A stretch of DNA of 64,000 nucleotides. It comes from Taudactylus pleione (lineage: Eukaryota > Chordata > Amphibia > Anura > Myobatrachidae). Of the stretch, positions 11,544 through 24,315 are shown piece by piece (within the stretch, counting starts at the first letter, position 1; the number at the start of each line of letters is the position of its first letter). The notes under the pieces were generated by a model. The model did no database searches and was not told the DNA's origin. It was given only the letters and a program-made list of their open reading frames with translations. Position numbers and translations under genes: made by a program. The stretch covers positions 51,544,001 to 51,608,000 of the forward strand of contig JAUIMM010000200.1 in assembly GCA_031769625.1 (NCBI GenBank), in the 5' to 3' direction.

Positions 11544-12041
11544 GAGCAATGCTAATTGCCATAATGGTAAGATAGCTTTATTCCATATTTTACCCTTTAT
11601 AGTTTATATATGTTACTTATCATGCAGATCTCTTTTTCTGTAGAAACATAAATGCATGCAGATTCTATCGTATTTATTTGTGTTTTATTCAACTCCATTA
11701 TCTCAGCGAAACCTGCCCGAATAACCAGTACCTGTCTCTGAGATGCTCAGGTAATCAGCTCTTTAATTTCTCCCATTTATAGTACAGTGAGGCAATTTTG
11801 TGGGCTTAAACCATATTTAGAAGACATCTACAATGACAAACTTGCATTGTAAATACATTTTCAATACATTTCTTTCAAAAATAAAATATTTGCAGATAAT
11901 TTCAGCACAAAGAGAACTATTAGCTGAATACTGCAATAGTTCTATGAGCCAAACTATAGGGAAGCTGTCAAGTTTTAAGTGTGAACCCAGGTTATTGAGA
12001 TTTCCAACCCTGCATATCTGCAGCGTGTATCACAGTTAAGA
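11544..12041. other. Arm sequence, no gene
   Basis: AT-rich sequence conserved between the arms (right partner 31963-32460). I see no recognisable gene or repeat. Confidence 0.4.
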
Positions 12042-12043
12042 TA

Positions 12044-13681
12044 CAGTCAGGTGCATAAATATTGGGACATTGACAGAATTTTCATATTTTGGCCTCTATT
12101 CACCACCACAATGGCTTTGAAATGAAATAAACAAGATGTGCTTTAACTGAAGACTTTCAGATTTAATTTGAGGGTAATTACATCCAAATCAGGTGAACGG
12201 TGTAGGAATTACAACGGTTTCTATATGAGCCTCCCACTTGTTAAGGGGCCAAAAGTAATGGGACTCTCAACTCAAAACCTATTTCATGGACAGGTGTGGG
12301 CTATTCCATCGTTATTTCATTATCAATTAAGCAGGTAAAAGGTCTGGAGTGACATTTGCATTTGGAGTCAGTTGCTGTCGACTCTCAATGTGAGATCCAA
12401 AGAGCTGTCACTATCAGTGAAGCAAGCCATCATTAGGCTGAAAAATCAAAACAAACCCGTCAGAGAGATAGCAAAAACATTAGGTGTGGCCAAATTAACT
12501 GTTTGGAACATTCTTAAAAAGAAAGAACGCATCGGAGAGCTCAGCAACACCAAAAGACCCGGCAGACCACGGAACACAAATGTGGTGGATGACAGAAGAA
12601 TTATTTCCCTGGTGAAGAAAAACCCCTTCACAACAGTTGGCCAAATCAAGAACACTCTCCAGGAGGTAGGTGTATATGTGTCAAAGTCAACAATCAAGAG
12701 AAGACTTCACAAGAGTGAATATAGAGGGTTCATCACAAGATGTAAACCATTGGTGAGCCTCAAAAACAGGAAGACCAGATTAGAGTTTGCCAAACAACAT
12801 CTAAAAAAGCCATTACAATTCTGGAACAACATCCTATGGACAGATGAGACAAAGATCAACTTGTACCAGAGTGATGGGAAGAGATGAGTATGGAGAAGGA
12901 AAGGATCTGCTCATGATCCAAAATATACCACCTCATTAGTGAAGCATGGTGGTGGTAGAGTCATGGCGTGGGCATGTATGGCTGTCAATGGAACTGGTTC
13001 CCTTGTATTTATTAATGATGTGACTGCTGACAAAAGCAGCAGAATGAATTCTGAAGTGTTTCGGGCAATATTATATGCTCATATTCAGTCAAATGCTTCA
13101 GAACTCATTGGACGGAGCTTCACAATGCAGATGGACAATGACCCAAAGCATACTGCAAAAGCAACCAAAGAGTTTTTTAAGGCTAAAAAGTGGAATGTTA
13201 TGCAATGACCAAGTCAATCCCCTGACCTGAATCCGATTGAGCATGCATTTCACTTGATGAAGACAAAACTGAAGGGAAAATGCCCCAAGAACAAGCAGGA
13301 ACTGAAGACATTTGCTGTAGAGGCCTGGCAGAGCATCACCAGGGATGAAACCCAGCGTCTGGTGATGTCTATGCGTTCCAGGCTTCAGGCTGTAATTGCC
13401 TGCAAAGGATTTGCAACAAAGTATTAAAAAGTGAAAGTTAGATTTAGGATTGTTTAGTTTGTCCCATTACTTTTGGCCCCTTAAAAAGTCGGAGGCACAT
13501 ATAGAAACCGTTGTAATTCCTACACCATTCACCTAATTTGGATGTAATTACCCTCAAATTAAATCTGAAAGTCTGCAGTTAAAGCACATCTTGTTTGTTT
13601 CATTTCAAAGCCATTGTGGTGGTGAATAGAGGCCAAAATATGAAAATTCTGTCAATGTCCCAATATTTATGCACCTGACTG
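12044..13681 (+). mobile_element. Tc1/mariner element, left-arm copy
   Basis: A 1638-bp element bounded by TA (12042-12043 and 13682-13683). The terminal repeats begin CAGTCAGGTGCATAAATATT and extend inward for roughly 200 bp, including an inner copy around GGGGCCAAAAGTAATGGGAC, which is the inverted/direct-repeat layout typical of Tc1-type elements. One transposase gene lies between them, dead through two stop codons. Confidence 0.97.
12372..13427 (+). pseudogene. Tc1-type transposase, two in-frame stops
   Basis: About 351 codons in one frame, close to the usual Tc1 length of about 340. The N-terminal part has paired helix-turn-helix features (VRSKELSLSVKQAIIRLKN; then GRPRNTN, a GRPR-like motif) and a basic stretch. 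The catalytic region shows ILWTDETKI (first Asp), MQMDNDPKHTAK (second Asp) and SPDLNPIEHAF (Glu), with 34 residues between the second Asp and the Glu, so DD34E. TGA stops occur at 12885-12887 and at 13206-13208, the second replacing the Trp expected before PSQSPDLNPIE. The first stop is also in the right-arm copy, so the gene was already dead before the duplication. Confidence 0.96.
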
Positions 13682-13919
13682 TATATATTATATAAAAATA
13701 ATATCCTATAATGCAAACTAAAAATTAAGCCATGCAAAACACAATAGCATAGTAACAAACAATGGTAGCAGCCTCCTGTAAATGCCCCGTCTGTAATTAC
13801 TGATAATTTTAAATCATTCATCCAAATGAAGTCTAAAATATCATTACTTTATATAGTGAAGATCATGGGAAAGGAAGGGGATGAGTGAACTTAATGTATT
13901 ATCTATTTAAACTAACTTA

Positions 13920-15360
13920 GGGCCTGATTCAGATTTGAAGCCAATGGTGAGAACCGCAGAATAAACTTTAGTAACCTGCGGCTCTCCATTGACTTCAATG
14001 GAGGACCCGTTCATTGGCTGAGAGAGGTGGGGGCTCACCTCTCTCAGCCAATGAACGCTCAGATACGGCTCTATAAAGGCAGAAGCCACGTCTGAGCGTT
14101 TCATTTGGGAGATATCAACCATTCTGGTTGGTATCTGTTGCGTGGATCGGGATTTTCATTTTATGATTTTAAGAAGACCTTGGATGCCTACTTTGTACAA
14201 GGAGACCACTCCTGGTAATGTAGATGAGTATGTGTGTGTGTGCGTATGTTTGTAATAAAACTGTACTTTCACGGTGTGTGTGTGTGTTTTGTGTTTTCTT
14301 AAGCCATTCTTTACAGGTGAACAACAGGTTCCAGCAGGCCCTTAATGTCCTGCATGCTGGTACTTGTGGTTCTCCAAGTACCAGCATGCGGGGGAGGCTT
14401 GCTGGGACCTGCAGTTTGACTGTAAAGACAATGTTGGTACTTCTATTTTTTACACACCACACATACACTATCAACCCGTGAACCACCACCCAGGGGTGGC
14501 AGGGATAGCCCCAGGCTATCAGCCTAGGCCAGGGGTCCCTGGAGAGTTGGACCCCTTTATTGGGGGTGTCCCCAACTCCCCAAGGATCCCTGGCCTGGGC
14601 TGACTAGCGGTCAGGACTGATGCTGCGGCTGGGGGGCCCAGTGAAAGGACTCCCCTGGCTGTGGCATCAACCCCCCACTAGAAAGAGTTTGGTGCTGCTT
14701 CTAGTAAATACAGGGGGACCCTACGCATTTTTTCCCCCTGTATTTCCAGAACCAGGGCCGGCTCAGAGCCCAGTGCTGGTTGGGCTGAATACGGGGGACC
14801 CTTACCTCATTTGTCCCTCATATTTTGGTAACCAGGACTGGTTCTCAAAAGCTTGGTGCTGGTTGTGCTTCATACGGTTGACCCCCTACATCATTTGTCC
14901 CCTGTATTTAGCACAACCAGTACTGGCTTTCCAAAGCCCGGTGCTGGTTGTTCTTTTTTGGGAGGGGGCCACACCATTTTTTTATTTTTTTATTTTTTTT
15001 ATTTAATTAAACACAGAAGCACAGACGGGTCTCACTGACCGGTCCCTGCTTCTGTGTTTGTTTTTTTAAACACAGATGCAGGTATTAGGGATATTCCAGA
15101 TCCGAGCCTGCATCTGTGTGCTGCACAACCACCACCGCTAACATCCCCGGTTCCCAGCCGCAGCTAACGCCCGCTAACCACTACACTCTCTCCCCCGCAT
15201 CCCGGCCGCAGCAAACGCCAGATTCCTTCCCCCCAGACCCGGCCCCCGCTACCGCCTGCAAACGACGGTCATCTTGGTACACTCAAGTGAAGCCACAGTG
15301 AATACACCTGCTGGAGGCTCCTACTGCGGCTGCGCAACAATTTGAAAAGTCCTATCTATT
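13920..15360 (+). mobile_element. Long hairpin-rich element, left-arm copy
   Basis: Begins GGGCCTGATTCAGATTTG, sharing its first 13 bases with the 549-bp hairpin-chain MITEs. It then shows successive inverted repeats: 14008-14057 (22-bp perfect arms), 14352-14389 (15-bp perfect arms around GTACTTG), a GGGGACCCCTTTA-type stem near 14550, repeated CAGCACCGGGC-type stems at 14740-14950, and two stems built on AACACAGA at about 15008-15120. No coding capacity. A GT run lies at 14227-14286. The far end is not resolved: no matching terminal repeat was found, so the end coordinate is approximate. Confidence 0.6.
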
Positions 15361-15800
15361 CAATGGCGCATTCTTGAGGTAATAGTTTAAAAACTGTAAC
15401 TTTCTAATTTACCTGAACCCCAAAGGCACGTACCCTGGCACAATAGCTACCTAATAAAACAAACCCCAAGTCTAAATTTGACCCCTACCCTGAGTTATGC
15501 CTTCCAAAAAAAACCCCATAGACTACAGCAGAAAAGTGAGAATGTCAGTAAAATGTGACAATTGGAACTTCAGATTACTCCCAAATCCTCATTTTTATAT
15601 TTTTGCCCTGAAATTGCATGCAGCACCGAACGACAGTTTTACTCGCCCATGCCAAATTTCAGCTCGGTACCTCCAATAGCTTTTGAGGTGTAGCCCCTTA
15701 AACACCCTACCCCCCCTCTGGAATTCTCTATGGGAGAACTGCAGTTTTATAAACGCAGCCTTAATATAAGTGCACGAGTATGCCCTTATAATACATACAG
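15361..15800. other. Arm sequence next to the palindrome centre
   Basis: No gene. Conserved, inverted, at 28639-29240. It contains the phrase AGCTCGGTACCTCCAATAGC followed by TTTTGAGGTGTAGCCCC; I cannot name the repeat. Confidence 0.4.
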
Positions 15801-15823
15801 TATATATATATATATATATATAT
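15801..15823. repeat. TA run at left inner edge of the palindrome
   Basis: A pure TA dinucleotide run directly before the first base of the central hAT element. Together with the TA run at 28607-28638 it would have formed the AT-rich centre of a roughly 20-kb palindrome before the hAT element arrived. Confidence 0.85.
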
Positions 15824-16540
15824 TAGGGGTGAGAGGGTTCGGATTTCTGAAATCCGAACCCCCCCGAGCCCCCCGGATCCGAGGCCAATCCGAGTCAGGC
15901 TCAACTTTTCCCGCCTGACTCGGATCTGAAATCGAGGCAAAACGTCATCATCCCGACTTCCGGGTCTCGCGGGTTTTGGATTCTATATAAGGTACCCACG
16001 TTGGCGCCATTTTCTCACTCGGCTGTGGACAGTGAAGAAGGAGGGTGGGAATTAGGGCTGGCTGGGCTGTGTAGTGTAGTGTAGTGCAGTGTAGTGTTGT
16101 GCTGTGCTGCACTGTGCTGCTGTTGTCCATAGGGGCTGTGTCCACTCCTCCAAAGTCCATAGGGGCTGGCTGTGTTGTGCTGTGCTGCTGTTGTCCATAG
16201 GGGCTGTGTCCACTCCTCCAAAGTCCATAGGGGCTGACTGTACTGTGTTGTGCAGTCAGTTGTCCATAGGGCTGTGTCCACTCCAAAGTCCTGTGCAGTG
16301 TCCCAGTCCTAAAGGGGTGCTGTAGTGTTGTCCAGGGGGTGCTCTGCCCATCAGGGGTGCTCCCCCCAAGTGCAAAACAAAATATTTTTTCTGTTTTTGT
16401 GCCCCATAAGTAAAGAGCCGGCTGCTCATTTCTTAAAGGGTGGTGTAATCCACAAAGTGCACTAGTCTCCAACAAAAATAAAAAATTATTTTCTGTGTTT
16501 GTGTGCGCCTTAGCCGCACGTATATATCAATATAACATAA
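15824..16540 (+). promoter_or_regulatory. 5' subterminal region of hAT copy B
   Basis: Inverted-repeat end, GC-rich segment with TATATAAGG at about 15984, then direct repeats of CCAAAGTCCATAGGGGCTG. This is the region between the element terminus and the transposase ATG at 16541. A promoter role is inferred from its position and the TATA-like motif. Confidence 0.45.
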
Positions 16541-17734
16541 ATGGAGGACCAAACTTTCTCCGATAAAAATAAAATAGGGAAAGATCAAGAACCACTTCCT
16601 CCTAGTGCTGAAGCTGCTGCCACTAGTCATGACATAGACGATAACATGCCATCAACATCGTCTGCCAAGGCCGATGCCCAATGTCATAGTAGAGGGCACA
16701 TACAATCCCAAATTACAAAGTTCAGGAAAATGACCTTAAAAAACAAACATTTAAATCATCTGAGGAGAAACGTAAACTTGCCAATATGCCATTTACGACA
16801 CGGAGTGACAAGGAATGGCTAAGGTCTTTCCCTATGTTCATGACTAGTGCTTCAGCTTCACATTACGATGGAAGCCCTCCTCCCGCTAAAAAAATCAAAC
16901 GAGTTAAGCTGGCAAAAGCACAGCGAAGAACTGTGCGTTCTAAGAAGATATCACAAATCCCCAAGGAGAGTCCAAGTGTGGTGGCGGTTGCGATGCCTGA
17001 CCTTCCCAGCACTGGACGGGAAGAGGTGGCTCTTTCCACCATTTGCACGCCCCCTGCAAGTGCTGAAAGGAGCACCCACAGTCCACTTGCTGATATGCAA
17101 ATTGAAGATGTCACTGTTGAAGTACAACAGGATGAGGATACTGGTGTAGCTGGCGCTGAGGAGGAAGTTGGCAAGGAGGATTCTGATGGTGATGTGGTTT
17201 GTTTAAATCAGGCTCTGGGGGAGACAGTTGTTATCCGTGGGATGAAAAACCCATCACGGTCATGCCTGGGCAGAGGACCAAACATTCCACCTCTTTGGTC
17301 TGGCAATATTTATATCCAATTCCGGACAAAAACTGTCTTGCCATATGTACCATATGTAAAGGTGAAATAAGTAGGGGTAGGGACGTTAACCACCTAGGAA
17401 CATCCTCCCTTATACGGCACCTGCAGCGCGTTCATAAAAAGTTACTGTCAAGTTCAGAAACTTTGGCTAAGACCGTAAGCAGTCCTGGGACACCTAAATC
17501 CCGTTGTCCTGTTGTATCCAAGCGCCTGCAAACCACACCGTCAACTCCCTCCTCATCAATTTCCTCCTTAGTCAGGATCGGAAGTAGTCCTGCAGGCCAT
17601 GTCACTGACATGACTGACTCTCCTATCTGGGATTCCACCGGAGGATCCTGCATTGCTACACCTACTGCTGCCGCTGCTGCTGTTGCTGCTGCTGGGAGTC
17701 GTTCATCATCCCAGAGAGGAAGTAGGAACACCAC
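16541..17734 (+). pseudogene. hAT transposase 5' part, copy B
   Basis: Matches residues 1 to about 400 of the intact protein of copy C, starting MEDQTFSDKNK. It includes the Ser/Pro-rich and acidic N-terminal part and the BED zinc finger (CTICKG then RHLQRVH, near 17345-17440). Frameshifts occur near 16740 and near 17248; at the second, one base is missing from a run of A before CCCATCACGG. The reading frame is cut at 17734 by the L1 insertion. Confidence 0.95.
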
Positions 17735-17885
17735 AACTTTTTTTTTTTTAAACATTTTATTTATTAAAGCAATACATATTATCAAACAGTATACAAAATA
17801 GTCAAGAAAATGATAATAAATGTTAGTACAAGTTGTGTCTTTTCCGAAGTACATTAAATAAATCAAGTATTGCATAACAAACATT

Positions 17886-18434
17886 GGGCCTGATTCAGAC
17901 CCACTCGCGAGCGGCTGTCCGCTCGCAAGTGGGTCGATGTTATGGACTGAGCATGCGCACGATGGAGGGAGCTCCGTCGTGCGCATGCGCCAGACGCGAC
18001 GAGCGAAGGAAAGTCCTTCGCTCGTTGTGTCCGATCAAAGGGGGCGTGCTGTCAATGTTGATTGACAGCACGCCCCCTTTGGTGGGCGTGCCAGGGGCGT
18101 GCCTCGCTGACGGGGGCGTTCCCACGGGAACGCCTCCCGTCAAAAGCCGGCCCACTGACATCACTAGTGATGTCAGTGGGAGTGATTTTGGCTCTGATAG
18201 AGCCAAAATCACTCCGGAGCTTGCGGTTGAAAACCTCAACAGCAGGCTCCGGCTCGCAATTTCGATGGTCGCGATGGTCTCGACCATCGCGACCATCACA
18301 ATGCACGCTCGTATAGCCTGTGGATGGTGACCCACAGCTATACGAGCGTCCAGGAGGACGCTCCATGAAAATGGAGCCCGGCCCTCATTCAGAGCGTGTG
18401 CTCTGCTCAGAGCGTACGGCTCTGAATGAGGGCC
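17886..18434 (-). mobile_element. Hairpin-chain MITE, copy 2 (in the L1 3' region)
   Basis: 549 bp, flanked by ATT at 17883-17885 and 18435-18437. Orientation is opposite to copy 1. It lies between the L1 poly-T end and the L1 ORF2 remnant. It carries the same chain of hairpins as the other copies. Confidence 0.9.
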
Positions 18435-18636
18435 ATTGTTTTTGACAGTTAACCTTCATGAAAAGGGAAACATATTGAACAGACAGTGCAACAAGCGAAA
18501 ATACAAAGAAATACATTTCAAAAAAGAAATATAACAAAAGATGTCTTTGTTAGCTCACCTATTTCCACCCCCACTTTTCCTCCTCGTGTAGTACCCTTGA
18601 AAATTATGTCTATAAACTAATAACTATAATCCAGAT

Positions 18637-21600
18637 TCACAAAACAATTGGAGGATCATTATCTACCATACGCTGCATGAACCATATAGTATTTGAAAAC
18701 GAGTTACGTATCTGTGTTTTAACAGCTGTAGAAAGGGTTACAATGTAACTCTCCCAAACTGCAAAGAAATGTTCAACCTGTGCCTCCTTTTCCAGAGTAG
18801 CTCCCACCCACTCCATTCTAAAGAGATAGAAAAGTTTAGCTTTGAAAAGACTCATGGAAGGTGGTTCCGGGTTAATCCAGCTCTGCAGGATGGATTTCCT
18901 TGCCGCAGCACTCACTGCCAACAATAGTTTACGGCTTCCTCTTGTTATACGTAGATCATTAGAAATAATCCCAAACGGTGCCCACTCTGGGACTTAGAGG
19001 TAAATAATTGATTAAATGTGTTACTGAATATGCACGAACATCAATCCAAAATTTACGTATTATAGGGCAATCCCATAGGCAGTGTTTTAGGTCTGCTCGG
19101 GGATTTCTACATTTAAAACAATGATGCGAATCAGATAAACCAATCAAAAATCTCCTGTGTGGGGAAAGATACGTTCTGTGTAATATGTTAATTAACATTT
19201 CCGTATACATAACGGAAGGGAATGATCTGCAGGCTTTGTAATGTGCGTCTAGCAATTCATCCACCCGCAGACTCGGAACCTGAGAGGTCTAAACCACTAT
19301 TCCTCTCTGAGATTTGGTGTGATCTAACGAGCTTCGAAGCTAGTTATAAGCTGAAGAAATTGCCCCTTTATTCTGAGATTGTTGCCTCAACATCACATCG
19401 AGTAAATTATCCCAGTCAGCAGAAGAAAAACGTCTCTATACCATACTAACATAGTGCTGTGCCAGTAAAAATGCTACAGGGTATCCAGTTGTCACTGGAT
19501 ATTTTTCAGACATCTCCTGGAACGTGAGGGGTCGGTGGGTCTCCAAATTTACCATGCATCCTATATTGGTCACTCCGCCTACTCTCCAAATACTAAAAGG
19601 GTAACCAGCTTGCCCTTCCTGAAAATCTGGATTTGATATCAATGGGAGAAACAATGTACTATGAGCGTTCAAATTATATTTATGGCGTGTGATGCACCAT
19701 AATTTTCTGACAGACCACAGTAAGGGGTTATCTCGATATTGGGGTAAAATTTCTTGATCATATAAATGCAAGAAAGATATTAGATCGCCCCCCTGAAGAA
19801 ATTCCCTCTCCAGAGATGTGACTGCATAGTTATCATGACAATGCAGCCAATCCTTGAGATATCTAAGATGGGCCGCCTGGCAATACAACTGGACATCTGG
19901 AAAGTTAATTCCCCCATTAGTTACAGTTTGTTGCAGCTTTATAAGCCCAATACGGGGACGCTTACCCCTCCATATGAACTTCCGAAATAGGAAATTAAGT
20001 TGTTGTGTGTCTTTAGGTGTTAACATCAAAGGTAAGACTTGGATCAAATATAACAATCTAGGGAATGACACCATCTTGATTAAATTTGCCCTGCCTGTAT
20101 AAGATAGTGGCAGTATTTCCCAGCCCTCCAGCTCACCAGACACCCCCCGGATAGTAGACGTGTAGTTTAGCTCGTACAAAAGACTTGGCTTCCGTGGTAT
20201 AACAATACCTAACTAAGTTATAAAGTCCGATCTCCATTTCAGTTCAGCTTCCCCCAAACCATTTATCAAAAAGTTTCCGGAGCCCAGTCTAAGTGCTACC
20301 GACTTTGACCAATTAACTTGGAATCCTGAGCAGTCTCCAAATTGCTTTAAAATATGAAATATTTTAGGTAGTGATTCCGTTGGGTTTGATATATAAATCA
20401 GAATATCATCTGCAAAGGCGGTGAGTTTTATTTCTTTATTTCCTATTTTGATCCCATGAAATTCTAAGTCATTTTGAAAAAGACGTAGCAAGGGATCTAA
20501 TGCCAAATTAAATAGAATTGGAGACAGGGGACAACCCTGACGAGTTCCTCGAAACATAGTAATTGGCTCACTGTTGTGGCCGTTAATTTGTAGGGTGGTG
20601 GTTGGCGAGGCATATAGGTACTGAATTAGGTCAATAAACAAAGAGGGAAAATTTCTAGCTTTAAGCACCGAGTATAGATGTGGCCAAAGAACTGTGTCGA
20701 AAGCTTTTGTTGTGTCTAAACTCAATAATATATTTTTAGAAGCAGGTGTTTGTGAAGAGGCAATTGTTGCCGCTATGGCTGAGCGTATGCCTTTAACAGA
20801 GTGTGTGTTTTGCACAAATCCTAGTTGATGTACTGTTAGTATTTGGGGAAGTATGTTTTGCAATCGGTCTGCCATAAGTTTTGCAAATATTTTTATATCC
20901 GAATTAAGTAACGTTATTGGTCTATATGTATCTATTTCCTGAGGGTTTCGACTGGGCTTGGGGATCAAAATAGTATAAGCCGAGTTAAAATAGGGAAAGG
21001 GTGTATGGTTCTGCAAGATATTATTGAATAGCTCTACTAAAGTAGGGGCTATATGTGGTTGGAGTATCTTGTAAAACTCTTTTGACAACCCATCCGGGCC
21101 CGGGGACTTATGGAGATGTAGGTGAGAAATAGCCGAACTAACTTCTGAAAGAGTAACTGGCAGACTGAGCGACTCAGACTGCTGTACGGATAAGCTAGGT
21201 AAATGCGCTTCTTGCATTAGTCGGCTATGATGCTCTGCATCAAACGGAAGAGTTGAATATAGGGTACTAAAATAACTGTCAAACTGTTCCAGGATGCTCC
21301 TGGAATCAGTCAATATTTGATTAGTTTGGGGGTGACGTATCGCCGTTATATATCGTTTATATGTCTTACTTTTGGACATTGTTGCTAAGAGTCGGCCAGT
21401 CTTATTGCCCCATTTATAATATTTAAATTTAGAGAAAACTGAATTCCGTTGAGCTTGTGACAATAAAAAGTCATTTAATAACTGTTGGGCTTCGGTGTAT
21501 CTAGCTAACGTCTCATCACATGGGTTAGCCATATGATTTTGTAAGGCCAAATTCAATGAGTTATGCAGTGCGAAGTAGTCAGCATTTGACTTTTTTTTTA

Positions 21601-22559
21601 ATCAAGATACATAGTCTATAATGTGGCCTCTTAGGACGGTTTTTGAGGTGCCCCAGAATAAAGTAGGAGTATCCCAGTGTTCTATGTTGTCATCTACAAA
21701 CAACATCCATTTATCAGTCAGAAATTGTTTGAAATCAGCTGAATTGTACAAATAACTGGGAAAGCACCATCCTCTCTGTCCCCCCGCCTGCTGCATTCTT
21801 TCCAAGGTCACTGACACAGGAGCATGGTCTGAAACAATAATATTCAAAAGATCCGTTTCTCCCACCCGTGTAACCAAGGAGTCAGATAGTAAGATTGAGA
21901 TCTATTCTAGACCAGGACTTATGAACCCCCGAGTGGAACGTAAAAGATTTATCAGTTGGATTGAGAAGGCGCCAAATGTCAGTGAGCTGGAGGGCTGAGC
22001 GGAGGAGCTGAATCTGTTTCCAAACTGGAGAGTTCGGATTACGTGGGACAGGTTGTTTATCTATAAAGGGATTATCTACTAAATTAAAGTCACCACCCAT
22101 AATGATAGGATAGTTGTTCCTTTGAGCCAAGAAATGAGTAAAATCCTGTAGGAATTCGGAAGTTGCAACATTAGGAGCGTAAATATTAATTAAAGTATAT
22201 TTGAAACCCCAGATTTCTACATCTAATAGAAGATATCTACCATTAGGATCTGATACAGTATTTAAAATGGTGTATTGAAGATCTCTATGGAATAAAATCG
22301 CCACTCCCCTAGCTTTCCGTTGGTAGTCCGCTGAAATACATTGATCCAGCCAAGGAGCCTTTAGGGACGATGCACCTCCCGCCAGCCAGTGTGTTTCCTG
22401 AAGAAACATTACTTGTGGGCGAAGTTTTTTAAGATGAAAGACCACTTTTTTACGTTTGATGGGAGAGTTAAGACCCCCCACGTTCCAAGAAACTATCCCA
22501 AAATATTTGTCAGAGTGAGAGGACAGAACTCTAGGGTTTGTTATAGCTGCATTAGCCAA
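18637..22559 (-). pseudogene. L1 ORF2 (endonuclease-reverse transcriptase), broken
   Basis: Minus-strand remnants of an about 1300-residue protein. The endonuclease half (22559-21600) shows VSWNVGGLNSPIKRKK, FLQETHW, MGGDFNLV and VSDHAPVSVT, that is, the Asn, Glu, Asp and Asp-His residues of the APE-like fold. The reverse transcriptase (21556-20213) shows TILIPKPSRN, FRGTRQGCPLSPILFNLAL and the catalytic FADD. A zinc-knuckle-like CFKCRN...HCLWDCP motif lies near 19090-19140. Frame breaks occur at about 21880, 21600, 20213-20179, 19436 and 18959. It is inactive. Confidence 0.94.
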
Positions 22560-22955
22560 TACCCTGACGTGGATGGACGTGTTGACTCAGAGACATCATA
22601 AAAATCACCTCCTCCCCGTCCCAGCAAGCAGGGAGGTTCAGGTGTGTGTACATTCTGCAGTTTAAGCAGGATAATCTCAGCATAAGGGGGGGAAGGCTAG
22701 CCAGACACCTTTGTAGACTAACTTAAAAAACATACATTGCTTTATCCATCTTTTTCTCAAATTTTCCATTATTATCCAAAACCAAGCAAGCACCAATAAA
22801 CACATTGGCGGTCGCAGAACATAACTTGAAAGAAATTGTTTATATTTATTCTCTATCATATTCCAGATTTGTGAAAATAACAAATCCCAAGTATCTTATT
22901 ATAGTACAGATACATTGAATCTATGAACTACACCAGGTAAATTAGATAAGTTCAA

Positions 22956-23702
22956 TCAATCGTGTGGAGGACTGTCTTGTCGTCTGAACATACGTGAGAC
23001 ATGTTCTTTTGCTTTATTCGAATCGGTAAAGAACAATGTACGGCCATTATTTTGGAATCTGAGTTTTGCTGGATACATTAAGGCAAAACGTGTGTTATGA
23101 TCATGTAATATCTTACAGACCTCTGAAAACTCTCTACGTTTCTGAGCAACAGATGCCGAAAAATCTTGAAATATCAAGATACGATCCCCATTATCTAGCA
23201 ATTGAGAAATTTTGCGATAAGCACATAAGATGTGTTCCTTCATCCTATAGTCTAGGAATCTCGCTATAACTGGTCTGGGCCTGCCCGCTGCATCCTGCCT
23301 TTCTGGGCCAATTCGATGGGCCCTGTCAATATGAGAAAGCAACGTGGCGTCTGAGATGTCAAGTGCTCCTATCACTGAAGTAAGAATGTATTCCGACAGC
23401 TGTGAGTCTCGGATTGTTTCCGGAATTCCAATAAACTGGAGATTATTTCTCCTGTGTCTATTCTCCAGATCATCTATTTTGGCCTGCATGGCTTGAACGG
23501 AATTTGTTAATGTATCTGAGGAATTTTGGAGCGTATGAGTCTGATCTTCTGTATCACTCACCCTTTGCTCCAGTGTGTTAATTCTAGTTGTGTTGGCTTC
23601 TATTTTAGTAAGAGCCGTATCAAATGATGTTTGAATGTTTTCAAGTTTTTTTTCAATTTTTTCTATTTGGGGCATTATCAGTTTGGAAATCTCCTGAACC
23701 AT
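22956..23702 (-). pseudogene. L1 ORF1 protein (RNA-binding chaperone), probably incomplete
   Basis: 248 codons. The first about 70 residues are a heptad-rich coiled coil (MPQIEKIEKKLENIQTSF...TLEQRVSDTEDQT). An RRM-like and C-terminal domain follow, with NLQFIGIPE, HRIGPERQ, RPRPVIARFLDYRMKEHIL and LMYPAKLRF, the pattern of L1 ORF1p. In the family, ORF1p trimerises through the coiled coil and coats LINE RNA. The upstream part (23703-23880) is rich in Ser and Lys but broken by stops, so the original N-terminus is lost. Confidence 0.9.
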
Positions 23703-24315
23703 TTCCGTAATTGATGGGTGACCACAAGGAGCATCATCGTTAGAAATACTAGCCGATGATTAATCCCCAGTAGGGGAGGGCGGCGGCTGGGATTTCCCAG
23801 TGGATTTGCCAGATCTATTCATTCTGGTATTTGTATTAGATTGGGAAGTTTTGTTTGAAGTATTCTTATGGACGTATTTGTCCATATCCAAGCACAAAGA
23901 AACAAGACAGTAAAAGTTATAATTGTCCGGCGTAGCCAATACAGTATTTGGCTATAGTTATCTTAAAGGGCTGATAGACTCACAATGCAATAATTAAGAG
24001 GTTGAAGCCACTCGGATTTGTACAATACAACTATAACCATAGTGATAGCATTGTTTGTTAGTTTAGATTGTATCATACACAGTTTTGACAGTAGCATATG
24101 TACGGTCACTTTATAGAATGAACACAAAAATTATAATAAGTTGGCACAGTATAGTGTGTTTAAAAATAAAACCACATATAGAGCACTATTGCCATTCAAC
24201 CACACAATAGCGGTAACACAGTGATCATATAGTGAGGGAAAAAAAAATAAAAAAATAAGTAAATGAAATAACCAAAAGCAGAAAACTTCTGATCTCTGAC
24301 GATAATAAGAGCTTA

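Larger units (their letters stand above)
1..15823 (+). repeat. Left arm of giant inverted repeat
   Basis: The reverse complement of this arm is found at 28607-38707. Anchor pairs are 1 with 38707, 798 with 37910, 3799 with 34340, 11367 with 32637, 12044 with 31960 and 15823 with about 28607. Without its private insertions (2532-3080, 3800-9215, 10890-11287) the arm is about 9.5 kb. Matching stretches show zero to a few differences per hundred codons when translated, so I estimate identity in the high nineties; this is by eye, not an alignment. Matching continues to base 1, so the outer end lies at or beyond the window edge. No host gene is recognisable in the arm. Confidence 0.95.
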
